A stretch of 64,000 nucleotides of DNA, taken from the NCBI GenBank assembly GCA_030620095.1, contig JAUTXW010001345.1, positions 75,001 to 139,000 on the forward strand, written 5' to 3'. This document shows positions 22,831 to 35,225 of the stretch, piece after piece. This DNA is from Kuschelorhynchus macadamiae. Its lineage: Eukaryota > Arthropoda > Insecta > Coleoptera > Curculionidae. A program made the translations under genes and the position numbers. Below the pieces are notes generated by a model. That model did not search any database. It was not told where the DNA came from and saw nothing but the letters and a program-made list of their open reading frames with translations. Every line of letters starts with the position of its first letter. The stretch's first letter is position 1.

Positions 22831-24384
22831 AACCTTAAAGGCAAAACAAATCAATTTAAAGGGTCCATGTGGTAAAATTCTTTTGCTGAAGGACATTAAC
22901 AACACGATATTTGTAACGTGACACGTCACACAACAGAAAATTCTTTATTTTCTAAAGAGTGACCCAGATAGATTCAAATCTTATCTGCACTAGACGTGTT
23001 TTTTAAGAAAAAAATTGGTAACCCTTTTTTTAACTTGAAAAATGTAACACGCATAAATAAAAACTACAATACTTTACACTAAAACCAACATAATATTATT
23101 TATTAATTAGAAAATAACATTAATTTTGCTAAGGCTCTTTGCACTTGATGAATGACACTGGTTTTCTGGGACTACTACAGCTGCTTTCTGAATCTGAGAC
23201 ACCTCCAAAGTTGAAACGAACTTTTTTAATTGCTGGCAGCGTAAAACTTTGCTTTAAAAGGCATAAATCATTGTGTTTAAAGTCTCCAATTAAAAAAGCC
23301 GAAGAGAGTTCCAGACAGCCCGATTTATTTAAATTCTCTCAGGATCCATTTGAGTATTGAAACTAAAGTAAGAAAGTGTTAAGATGAATCGGAACTTTAA
23401 AATTCTTTTTGGATTTTTTATTTGAATAGATTGGTTGACTAAAAAGGATTGTGCAATTTTCATTAGCTTAAGTTAAGAGCAGAGCATATTATTTGTATCT
23501 TAAGGCGGTAAACTCCTTATATATAAATATTTAAATTAATCACATGTAACAGTTAATACCAGCGACAATATCTGCGATGACATTTTTATAGGAATAGTTA
23601 CCTGTTTACAGGTACAACATTTTTTGCTAACCTTAGATGAAACCCTTATCTTTTTATTCATTTACCTTCTAAAAATATTGTACCATGTCGCATGAGTTTG
23701 AAGCTCAATATTGTCTTGGCTCATTTTTTACAAGCTTTCATTTAACTTTCTTTCTTTGTATGTCAGTCTTTCCGGTTAAAAAATTTGTAATCCATTTCTC
23801 AAGCACTTGCTGCCATCCGACTGAGCTAAAGTTTGACATACTTACGTAACTTAGTTGACAATGCAATAACATGGTACCTTGATGATGAAGCCGGAAGGTA
23901 GCAGAAGCTTATCAACTATACAATATAACCCCGTCGTGTTTGTGTTCATCGGATTTGTCTCGACAAGCATAGAGTTAGGTGGTGTCCAGGGTCTGAAGAT
24001 GAAGCCTAAAGGTGGCTATATGAACTCCTCAGCTAAACAAGATATCCTCGTCGTATTTGGTTTTATTGGATTTTGAATAAAATTGAATATTAAACAGATG
24101 AATACGCACAAGTGAAAATATTCAGACAGATAACTGGGGAACAACAAAAATTTTTTGGAGACCAAAACAGCAAACATCTTATCTATTTTATTATACTAAT
24201 TAACAATATGTCTCAGTTTATAAATCCATGCTTATTATGATAATTTACCTACCTGTAGTTGTACTTCAGCCACCAGTTGATCGAGAGCTGTTCTTATTTG
24301 AGATATTAGAGAGTTTTGAGCAACATATCGTGAATTTGTGTAAATAATCCCGCTGTCCACCTATAGAGTAGCACGACCATCGGG
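22831..24384. other. mostly unrecognised AT-rich sequence
   Basis: A 73-codon frame at 23,139-23,360 (+) begins 'MHLMNDTGFLGLLQLL' and ends 'FKFSQDPFEY'. It looks protein-like but I do not recognise it and found no flanking exon. The rest holds one short tandem duplication (listed separately). Confidence 0.4.
23879..24076. repeat. diverged two-unit tandem repeat, ~115-bp period
   Basis: 'GATGATGAAGCCGGAAGGT' near 23,881 recurs as 'GAAGATGAAGCCTAAAGGT' near 23,995, and each is followed ~60 bp later by CGTCGT and TT(T)GG/GTT repeats ending in TCGGATTT or TTGGATTT. Two units only; no function visible. Confidence 0.5.
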
Positions 24385-25545
<1,161 letters not shown>

Positions 25546-27683
25546 ACTACTTGTGTAAATAAGCCGGATTATTTTTGTAATATATCTAGAGAAGTGACTT
25601 TTGTGAATCAAAAACGTACGTTAATAAAACCCCTTTAATAAGAACTTGTATTTTGGCTACAGAGTTGGAGACCGGGATAAAAATTGGGCTCATTTTTGCA
25701 GCAAATGTGCGTCCAACATTCGTGACTGGCTACGTAGGAAAAAGCGTAAGATGCCCTTCGCTGTTCCTATGATTGGGCAAAAACCGATAGACAACCTACG
25801 TTACTGACTGTTACTTTTGCTTAATTAAAGCAAGCAAGTAAACAATAGAGGGGACTATAGGGAATAGGCCCTCTGTCTTTATTTAGTGCTTTCTTACAAC
25901 ATTTAACTATTTCTATACCCCCAAATGCATCCAATAATCTATTACTAAATACATTTTTAATCAACTTAAGATTATTTATTTCTATTTGGTGATTGTTGAG
26001 CAACGTCTTTAGGGTTTTCAAGGAGATTTTTCAAACTGTTCTCCGTTTTGTAGGTTACTCTAAAACCTAATAAATACTTTTTCTTGACCTCTGGTATATC
26101 TGGAATCATATGGGATTACTATGAACGTATTGGGAGCCTCACGTGCTTGAAGAGTAGTGGCATCTTTTAACATTTTCTTATGATTATGTCTATTTACTAA
26201 ATTATGTACAAGATTATCATTATATTCATTACTTTTGGCTATATTTTTAGTTCGATTCATTTCATTTTTAAAACGTTTGTTACTTAATGGAAAATTGACT
26301 AACCTGTGAATTAAGAAATGAAATGCTGCCATTTTGTGTTGACGGCAATGAAATGAGGCGGATGTCATATACCTATCAGTATTGGTAAATTTCCTATAAA
26401 TATCAAATTCTAATTTATCGTTATTTCTAATAACTAACGTGTCGAGGAAAGGTAATTGCCTATTATTATTCTCTTCGTACCTAAAATTAATGGAAGGATA
26501 TTTATTGTTTAATGTTTCTAAGAAAGTGTCCAAATTTTCTGTTTTAGTATCAAAAACAGTAAATATATCGTCTAGGTAACTATACCACACCCTTGGGAAA
26601 TATTTTAGTTCTTTTTTGAATTGGGTTTCTAATCTATCCATAAACAAATTTGCAAAGAACGGAGATAAGTAATTGCCCATCGCAGTTCCCTCAAGTTGTT
26701 TATAATATTTATTGTTGAACTGAAAAAAAATTTGATTCATACGTAATTTTGTGAGAAGCAAAAATTTATCAATAATTTCTTTCTTCATCTTATTGATTTC
26801 AAGTAGTTCCTTTAGGTAATCTAAAGGTAGTGGTATAGGTACACTAGAAAACAATGAGCTTACATCAAAAGATATTAAAATTTTACCTTCTTTTAAGTGA
26901 ACATTCTTAATTTTATCTAAGAATTCTAACGAGTTAGTAACCTCAAAGTGATCGTACGAGATATTTAATTTACTGAATTCTACTAACAATTTTGAAATAT
27001 TCTATGTTGGTGATCCAATAGCTGAAACAATAGGTTTCTGGACTTCTTAGGTTTATGGATTTTGGGGAAGGCAATACAGTTTAGATAACTGTGGGTTATT
27101 ATGTGTTAGTTTGAATTTTAGTTTATCGGATACAAGGTTTTTACACTGTTTTAAGTTTTTACTTCTGTTATCATTTTTGATAACGGGTTTTTCTCAATTA
27201 AATGGTATGGACCAGTTTAAATCAAATTGTCTACTCTTTCAAAATAATCTGTTTTGTCTAGTATAACAACCTTATTTCCTTTGTCAACTTTTAAATAAAA
27301 ACATTCTTTTTTCTTCAGTCCCTGCATAACTTCAGTATTTTTTCGAGAACAGCTCGTTGTTAACAACATTTTTTGAGATTTGATTTCTGCAAGCATCTCT
27401 AATAAATCTCTTTGTTGACTCTGGCACGTATTGAATGGAACTTTCGATATTCGCTATAATAGCTGGTAAGCTCTGGCTCTGCAAAATTCAAACCTTTATT
27501 CAAAAGGCCGATTTCTCTATTATCAAAGGACTGAGAAGAAAGGTTTTCTAGAATGTTCTCGACTTCCGAAGAAATTTGTTTTTGTAGTTTCAACTTCCTC
27601 AGTTTGTTTTTAAGTGAACACATTTTCTTTAAAAATTTGGCATCTATAACTACGAACATTTTTCTTTGGAAATCTAACCATTG

Positions 27684-30249
27684 CAGTGGCGGCTATTCAG
27701 GTGAAGTAGGTGAAGTGCTACTTCACCAGGAAAAATAAACAAGCAAACATCTAACTATATTTATTATATATCTCTTAAAATTTAAGTTTTACATTCATTT
27801 ATTCACCTAATTTGCAAAAAATACACAGTACATCTCGACTAAATATTTTACTTGACCGTTGGCGGCATGTCTTTTTAAAACTTTCAATCGAACTTTATTA
27901 TAACAACTATAACAGTGGCGCAAACCGCTTCGATTTTGCTGGAGGTGCTATGTTTAGTTTACGATTTTCCTACTAAGTTGACATGACAACGCGTTCGCGA
28001 TGACGTCGACCGCATGGAAGATTAATGTTAACCAGCGCCATACAACGCTCTCGGTGAATTGCTAACGCAGTACACTACACCCACGTGTCGTTCAGTTTAC
28101 TTTTGTTTTCGCGGATTTCACTGCAATAGGTTAGTTCCTTTGCAGTTTACTTGACTGTTTTGCGTTATATTTATTTATGGTGTTGTTACAACTTTATTTG
28201 GTGTCGGGTTTATTAATTTACATTATTGCTAAATCCGATAACAGATGTGGTTTGCATTTTGTTGGAAACTCCATTTAATCGATGGAAGGAACAAGATCAG
28301 AGTTTTAATCGTCATCCTGGTTTTCGGCGTACAAATGGTTATGTAGTAATCAAATATTACAAAAATTGTTTTGCTGTGCTTACTGGTCTACTAGTTTCCA
28401 ATAAATATTAAGTGTGGAATAAGGAAGGATTTGCAGGTATGTTAAATATATGAAGGTCTTTACATAAACATAAAGACTCGACGGAGCATTTAAAATGCGA
28501 ATTAATGCTAAAAACATTTTTAAAAAAATCAAATCACTATAGCTAACACTTTAAAAAAAAATGTTATACTATATAAAATACATTTTAACGAAAACGTCCG
28601 ATTAAATAGACTATTTCTGTGCTTGGTAATTGACACAGTTTTGTACCTTGCAAAACAAGAGTTAGTCTTTCGCGGCTATGATGAGAGCAGCGAGTCAATA
28701 AATAGGGGGAATTTTAAAAAGCTTTTAGGTTTATTAATATCAAGAAGTTCCCAAGAACTAAAAGATCATTACAAAAAAATTAAAAATGTTTTTACTGGTG
28801 ACTCGAAAACTATTCAAGACGAAATAATTAATTATTAATTGAATTTAATTGAATGCATTTCTGATTATTTAAATGATTATGTAAAAAAATTAAATAATGA
28901 ACACACAGTGTCTTTCTGTGCAAGTGGATGACGCCACTGATATTACGCAAATCTTCCAGTGCTCCATAATTTTAAGATACGTTAATTCAGAAGATTCAGT
29001 AGTCGAGAGATTTTTAGGATTTTATAATGTCAGCTCCGATAGAACGTCGGAGAATTTATATTCTCTATTGGATCAAATTTAGGACCAATTTGACTTTAAA
29101 CATAAATTAATACGGCAATGTTACGATGGCGCAAGTGTGACGTCTGGCCATCTAAATGGCTTTCAAAAAAAAAAGAAAAAGCGCCGCAGGCTGTATTTGT
29201 CCTGATGTAGCAAAGTTTAAAAAAATTTCTTAACGTCGAATTTTTTTGCAAGCCTTAGTGGTATTCCCTCATTTTTTCATCACTCAGCCAAACGAACCTA
29301 TGCTCTTACATCTGCATCTACGAGGCGTATATCAACATTTACAGAAACTCGTTGGTCTTCAAATTCGAAGTTAGTAATTGTCATTGTTCAAGTTGCGTTC
29401 TTCAAAAAAATCGTTAGACATTTATTTTAGCATATCCAATATAAAACGCGCTTTGTAAAAAAAGAAATGAACATTTTGTTTAATAGCATGTTTGATAAAG
29501 CGAATTCTATTGCAGAAATAAATCATTACAAACGTGAGCTTGCTAAGCTTTCACCTGAAGAAATTAGGGCTAAGTATGGAACCCTTTTTTATGAAATATT
29601 GGACCATATTTTAATGGAAATGACACTAAGCTTTCAAGACTCCGAAAAACTTATATTTTTATGTTTGGCAGATTCTACTAAATTTTCCGAATATAGTATA
29701 CATTTTCCGACTGGCCTATTTGAATATTTGTTACAGTTATATGGGGAAATATTTTCAAAAAGTCAACGTCTTAAAAATGAGCTTTGTGTTATTTTTGCCA
29801 ATGATAGTGGAATATATCGCTGCAAGAGCAAGTGAAAAAAATTAATGAAAATAAAGATATTTTAACAAAAGCATATAAAGTGTTTTCCCTTATTTTGACA
29901 ATACCGTCGACGAGTGCTTCAGTGGAAAGAAGTTTTTCTTGCCTCAAACGTGTAAAAACTTATTTAAGAAATACAATATCTCAAAAAAGGCTTACTTCTC
30001 TAGGCAATATTTCAATTCAAAAGGAATGTCTGGAGGAGATTAGGGCAACTCATCCATTTTATGAGGATGTTATAAATAAATTTGCTGCTATGAAGGATAG
30101 GAGAATTGATTTAGTATACAAAATTTAGGTAAGTCGTAAAAAATATTCTACCCCTTACACATAAAAAAAAAATCTGGAAAAAAAGTTATTGCGATATTTT
30201 CTTGCTTCATTTGCACTTCACTTACTTTTTCACCCGCTAGTCGCCACTG
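27684..30249 (+). mobile_element. hAT transposon, 2566 bp, perfect 8-bp TSD
   Basis: Termini are inverted: CAGTGGCGGCTATTCAGGTG on the left and the reverse of ...CGCTAGTCGCCACTG on the right, with further matches around GTGAAGTGC. It is flanked by AACCATTG at 27,676-27,683 and 30,250-30,257. The target lies inside the PLE 1 N-terminal coding sequence and the PLE frame continues across it. The interior encodes a degenerate transposase on the plus strand. Confidence 0.92.
28226..30128 (+). pseudogene. hAT transposase pseudogene (DUF4371/hATC type)
   Basis: Pieces in order: a poorly preserved N-terminal zinc-finger-like region (28,226-28,540, with 'KDSTEHLKCELMLK'); 'YDESSESINRGNFKKLLGLL' (~28,676); 'SVQVDDATDITQIFQCSI' (28,910-28,970), carrying the first catalytic Asp; an in-frame TAG at ~29,080; 'RQCYDGASVTSGHLNGFQ' (~29,115), carrying the second Asp; a frame at 29,467-29,835; and the C-terminal dimerisation domain with 'IPSTSASVERSFSCLKR' (29,900-29,955). 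This fits the ZMYM/TTF-type hAT group. Stops and frameshifts make it non-functional. Confidence 0.82.
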
Positions 30250-30522
30250 AACCATTGTGAGTTTTTTAAATTTTTATAAAAAAAAACAAAAAGGTATTGG
30301 TTCGTAAAAATGAGAAATAATTTTACCATGTTAATATTTGCAGTCTTAACAATTAATGTTATAATATACCGCACGGATCTGAAACCCCGGTGAAAAGGGG
30401 AGGTGTGTCAAAAGCAGGCCATTTCTATGGAAATATAGGGTTTTAGCCAATCACCAATGAGTAATGCACCGTTTCTAATATGCTAGCTATGTTTAAACCA
30501 TAGATTTCTCTACGTTGTTTTA

Positions 30523-30840
30523 GGAAACATAAGAGCAGAAAATTATAAAGACCTGATTGTCGAATTTTTTTTGTGTTATCAAAACCTAGGGTGTAATATG
30601 TCGTTGAAAATTCATTTCCGAAAAATTGTGGTGCTGTAAGTGATGAGCACGGTGAGAAGTTCTACCAGAATATTACAAACATGGAAAATGGAACTGTGAG
30701 ATGTTAGCCAACTACTGCTGGAGTATTACGAGAGATGCTCCAGAAGCTGCTTTCAAAAGGCAGACTAAGGATCGCAAAATGTGCTATCTAATTGCTTTTA
30801 TTGAAACAACAATGCATTGATGTCTTTAGTTTGTATGTTT
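30523..30840 (+). pseudogene. degraded copy of a widespread uncharacterised arthropod protein family ('SDEHGE' motif)
   Basis: The plus strand reads 'ENYKDLIVEFFLCYQNLGCN', then 'MSLKIHF', a small deletion, 'PKNCGAVSDEHGEKFYQNI', a frameshift, and 'LANYCWSITRDAPEAAFKRQ'. I recall this ordered motif set from multicopy uncharacterised arthropod proteins, probably of mobile-element origin, whose function I do not know. Here it is a short piece without its N-terminus. Family recognition is from memory. Confidence 0.5.
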
Positions 30841-31430
30841 ATTATATATGCCTATCAATTAAATTTTGTACAAACAATTCAATTTTTTTTTTGCGAGCGA
30901 ACTTAGTTCTTTAATAGGTATTTTTTAGTTACTTGGGTGTAGTTGAATCCAAAAAAAAGGTTTCCTTTAAGAACAAAAAAAAGTTGAAATTGGTTGGGCA
31001 GTGAATTATGTAAGTGAATGTGTAATATATACCTATGGGTAAATTATTACAATTTGGTTTTACAAATCCACTACTGGTTGACTAGACGAAGCCGTTTTGA
31101 AAATTGAAAAAAAATTGAAATTTTGATTTTTTTTAAACAGTAATTTTTGACATGAATTTTCATTTGTTGCCATTCTTCGAAAATACCTGTTTTCATTTGT
31201 TGCCATTCTTCGAGACTACCTAGCATCGAATTATCTGAAACACGAACCATTTTATTACCCCCAATAAGATAGGCTATACCAGAGTATCAGAAGTTTTTAC
31301 AACAGAAATTTCTAGTTTCTGAAAATATCGTACACTTTATATCAGAAATATAATGTGTTTTTTTACAAGATGATATTGTATATTGTAATATGGAATTCCG
31401 CAAATTTATGAATACAACATGTAACGGTCA
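30841..31430. other. AT-rich spacer
   Basis: No coding signal. A 24-bp word containing 'TTTTCATTTGTTGCCATTCT' occurs twice close together (31,157 and 31,191). Confidence 0.4.
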
Positions 31431-31467
31431 TTGGATAGGTTAAGGATTGGCCTGCTAGACCTCTGAC

Positions 31468-31830
31468 CTAAACTATTAAGATTAGATGTAGTTCTATTCT
31501 CCTGGTAACTGTGGCTGTGATGATTTTATATAGGGTTAGAAGGCACGTAATAGGTCGGTAATTTGAAGGGTCTTTATTGTCTGAATTTTTGAGTTTAATG
31601 TATGTTATTCCTCGGGTGAGAAAACTGGGGAGTGTGGTAGGTTTAAAAATAATTTCATTAATTTGGCGAGTGAGAGCTTCATGTGTAGAGGTAAACTGTT
31701 TGTACCAGAAGTTATGAATGTTATCTATTCCAGGACATCTCCAGTTAAGCGTGTATTTGATTGTTAATGCAACTTCTTGTGTTGTCATTGCAAAGTCCTC
31801 TTGTTCCTCCAAGCATTTGTGTCAGTCTTC
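31468..31830 (-). pseudogene. N-terminal RT fragment of an R4/R2-like LINE
   Basis: A 114-residue frame with 'WRCPGIDNIHNFWYKQF', 'LPSFLTRGITYIKLKN' and 'DPSNYRPITCLLTLYKI', RT motifs 0-2 of a LINE group related to the R4/R2 lineages. It ends before the catalytic Asp motifs. It may be the same family as the split fragment at 21-22 kb, but the regions do not overlap. Clade uncertain. Confidence 0.6.
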
Positions 31831-33220
31831 TTCCTCTTTAATCCATCCATCCATTTTCTGGCACACTGAAAGATATCTAACGAATCATATTTCATGTTAC
31901 TCAAAGCATTCGAGAAATGTTAAGAAGGGTATGTTTATATACGATAATGTTTGTATTCCAGCAAAAGAATCAAACTTCTAACAGCTTTTTACAATTTCTA
32001 TTCTGAGTTCTTTTCTATCTTAGTTATTAGGAAAGCATAGGCTGAAATTTTTATGTATATATAAAATATTATTGCCTCACAATACAAACATAAGAATATT
32101 ACTCTCATACAAAAAAGGATTAAACAAGAACAATAATGTTTAACGACACAAACCTTTTGCCTGTACAGAGTAATTTAACTTTTTCTATAGTCCTTAGTAA
32201 AAATATATTTATCAAAATCTTTATGCAGCCTTGTTCTTTAAACCAGCAATATTTAATCCAGTTCAATACCTTTAGAGGAAAAAATTGTATTATTCTCGTC
32301 CAGCATCTAAATGTCAACCTATGTAACGACCTGCAAAAGAAAGCGAACGAAAAATGCCTTTTTCAGTGAAGCGTCGCGGCGTTGGGCGTCCGTCTGGCGC
32401 CTCTGATGGCGCCGAGCGACGTTTCGAGGGCCCGAATATTGAAAACAGCCACTTTCGATGCCACCTGAGTTGATATACGGTGTCCAGGTAGTCGCTCGTC
32501 CTTTGTTTTCGTCTTATTAAGTTCAGAACCGCAACGAAGTGCACCGAGCCGTTCTAAATCGTAAATTCGCTAAGCCAAAAAGTTGGAGAAAAGTTTAATA
32601 GCGTATTGTTAATAGGGTGCTGAAAAGTTTTTGTTTCTGAAATGAGTGGAGGCTTCCATGGGATTTCGTAACTAAGTTATGTTCATCCGGGATAATATTT
32701 CTCGAACAACCAGAGAAGATTTTCAGTGAAAAAAATTTAGTGTCGTACCTGCAGCTATAAAATTCGTTTTTAGTTTTACAGTAAACCAAAAAATAAGGTC
32801 ATAATTTTAGATGACTCTAAAGTTCTCGTTAAATAAGTTTTGAAAATATAGTCCCGAAGTGCCCTTTTTGGAGAAGCTTAGTAATGAAAAAAAATAGACA
32901 AGTTTCAAGCTCGTACACCAGCAAGATTTACGATTGCTTTCTTTTTAAATCTTTTAAGATAGCTAAAATATAATTTCGATAGGTTTTAATATACAGGGTG
33001 TTCGGAAAGATTATGCCCGAAAAGATAGGATACCGGATACCTGTATAATATTCAAATGGACCAAAAAATTTAATTTTTATGACAATATGATTGGTCATAA
33101 AAATTATTGAGAAACACGTCCAGAAACCTTATATTTTTGTTACACTCTATGTGCCATTTTGAGAAAAAAGTTACTTAGATAAGTTCAAATTCAAAACTTT
33201 CAATAGAGGTCTATTTAATG
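31831..33220. other. spacer with a GC-rich island and a transposon-type terminus
   Basis: No gene recognised. Positions 32,370-32,560 are strikingly rich in G, C and CpG ('GTCGCGGCGTTGGGCGTCCG'), unlike the flanks. At 32,993 'TACAGGGTGTTCGGAAAGAT' resembles a mariner terminus, but I found no inverted partner. Confidence 0.4.
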
Positions 33221-33224
33221 TGTA

Positions 33225-34790
33225 CAAACAAACAAACAAACAAAAGTATGCTTTATTGCCGCAGAAAAATTCTACAATTTTATGGACAAAGCAAAATATA
33301 CCTAAATATAAGACATATCAAAACATTAATCGAAAATAATTTCGACAAGTCAGTGCTTTTATTTTTAAAATGTAAATTATCAATTTACCAAATCGTAAAA
33401 CACACGTTAGAATATAGCATAACATTGCAAACAGTAAATGAATCATGATAACCTTATAAAAGTAAACAAACACACATGTACGAGGTGAATAATTTCGATG
33501 ACATTGAAATCAAAATTGCAACTATGCGACCTTAAACTCTATGTTATTATAGTTATACAAATAATTGTGATGTTAAACAGAAGGTATATTGAACTAGTGC
33601 AGAATGCAGTATACAAAAAGAATTAAATTGTTTTTAATCCAATACCTAACAAAAATAATTAAGTTTTAAGTGAATGTTCGACAGTTCTTTTCCCTATATA
33701 ATGATTTACAAAATTCTATGCTATGAGTTAGGACATGACTCACAAAAGATTTAAGTAAACAAGCGAGTTTAGTGACAATTTAAAGAGACTTACTCACTGA
33801 AAAAAAAAATCATTAACGCTGTAAAGTGGTCTCTCAATGAGGTATGCTTTGGTGTTTTTTCGAAATTGTGCAAGCATAGGGATAGATTTTAAATGTACTG
33901 GCAGATTGTTGTAAAGTTTTATGGCGTTGTAAATAATTGATTTTTTTATTAATTCTGTGGAAGGAATGGGAAGATAAATATCATGCCTAGAGTTTCTGGT
34001 AGGGTATACATGTTGTGGCCTTTCTGGGAGGGTGTTTATATGTTTTCTCAGCAAACATACCGTTTCCAAAATAAATAATGCAGGAAGTGTTAATATTTCA
34101 TGTTTTTTGAAATAGTATTGGCAGTGAGCTCTATTATTTAGACCAAACAAATAACGAATGGCTCTCTTTTGAAGCATAAAAATACTACGAAATTGCTCGG
34201 TGGTACAGCAGCCCCAAAAGGGAAGGCCATAGCGGAGGTGGGATTCAAATAAAGAGAAATAAGTAAGTCTGGCAGAAGGAACGTCTAGTTCTTTTGAAAC
34301 TGATCGAATGGCGAAGCAGGCGGTAGAAAGTTTTTTAGTTAAGGTGTCAATATGATTAGACCATTTTAGGTTGCTATTTATATTTAAACCCAGGAATTTA
34401 ACCGACTCTACGTATTCAATATTGCTGTTATGTACCTGAAGTGGTTGTAAAGTTCCCTTATAAGATAACGCCACCGTTTTATCGACGTTAAAACAAAGCA
34501 TATTGGAATCGGACCAAGCCTTAATTATAACCAAGTCTTTGGAGATACTAGAGTGTAAAGACGTTGTATCAAAATCACTCCATGTTATGCTTGTGTCATC
34601 AGCAAAAAGGGAGATTCTTCCATTAATTTTAAGGTTCGTGATATCATTAATGTATAACAAAAAAAGAATAGGTCCCAAGACTGAACCTTGAGGAACTCCA
34701 CTTGTAATCACTGTGTAATTTTTGGATATCTCATTAGCTTTTACCGACAGAAGAAAACTTAAAATAGGAAAGAAAGTTGGTTAATAAATG
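33225..34790 (-). pseudogene. 5'-truncated Jockey/CR1-like LINE with intact RT C-terminal half
   Basis: The 305-residue frame 34,711-33,794 is open and contains 'SGVPQGSVLGPILFLLYIND', catalytic 'SLFADDTSI', 'VKFLGLNINSNLKWSNHI', 'LQKRAIRYLFGL', and the terminus 'YSVNDFFFQ'. Coding continues upstream to about 34,790, where it is cut off, so the endonuclease and the first RT motifs are absent. The 3' end (minus strand) has AATAAAGCA then a (TTTG)n tail at 33,225-33,245. It is the best preserved of the three related LINE tails in the window and could be fairly young. Confidence 0.82.
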
Positions 34791-35036
34791 AGCAGTTTGT
34801 AGAGATATCTGTATTTATACAGGATGATCTAAAAATACGGTATAAATTGCAGCTGCAAATATTTTAAATAGAACTCCCTATACATCATAATATATTTAGA
34901 TTAACGATTTTTATTTTTCGATTAAGAATTCTATCAAAATATTTTTAAAACTATACGTATTTTCGGCAATAATTTCTTCATATTTAAATTCATAAAAACA
35001 CATTTTGAAAAGACCCATTACTTAAAAATGTTTAAC

Positions 35037-35199
35037 CATTTACACCCTTATTCACTAAAGACGTTTACATTTAGACCAGGTCTAACTCGACAGCTATAGG
35101 TTTAAGAAGACATTTTTAACAATTGAATAAATAATTTTTATAAATGTCACAACTGGCAACTAGACCTGGTCTAACATCTAGTGAATACGGGGGTGAATG
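35037..35199. mobile_element. 163-bp palindromic MITE
   Basis: Imperfect inverted ends: CATTTACACCCTTATTCACT on the left against CATTCACCCCCGTATTCACT on the inverted right, with inner inverted 'TTAGACCAGGTCTA'-type blocks. Flanks read TTTAAC before and TTTAAA after, a possible target duplication. No coding capacity; superfamily not assigned. Confidence 0.7.
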
Positions 35200-35225
35200 T
35201 TTAAATAATTAACTTACATGTTAAG

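Larger units (their letters stand above)
25821..30330 (-). pseudogene. Penelope-like element 1 reverse transcriptase, split by a hAT
   Basis: Penelope-type retroelement read on the minus strand. The N-terminal block near 30,300-30,258 joins across the hAT to 27,683-27,399: 'KNSQWLDFQRKMFVV', then 'NLSSQSFDNREIGLLNKGLN', typical of PLE N-termini. Next come frameshifted 'LKVDKGNKVVILDKTDYF' (~27,300) and 'IVSAIGSPT' (~27,010). The RT core at 26,989-26,060 is an intact 309-residue frame: motif A 'KILISFDVSSLFSSVPI', 'LEGTAMGNYLSPFFANLF', and catalytic 'WYSYLDDIFTVF'. A further 66-residue frame follows (26,021-25,821). I see no GIY-YIG endonuclease, so the 3' end is truncated or this lineage lacks one. 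N-terminal frameshifts and the hAT make it inactive. Confidence 0.8.
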
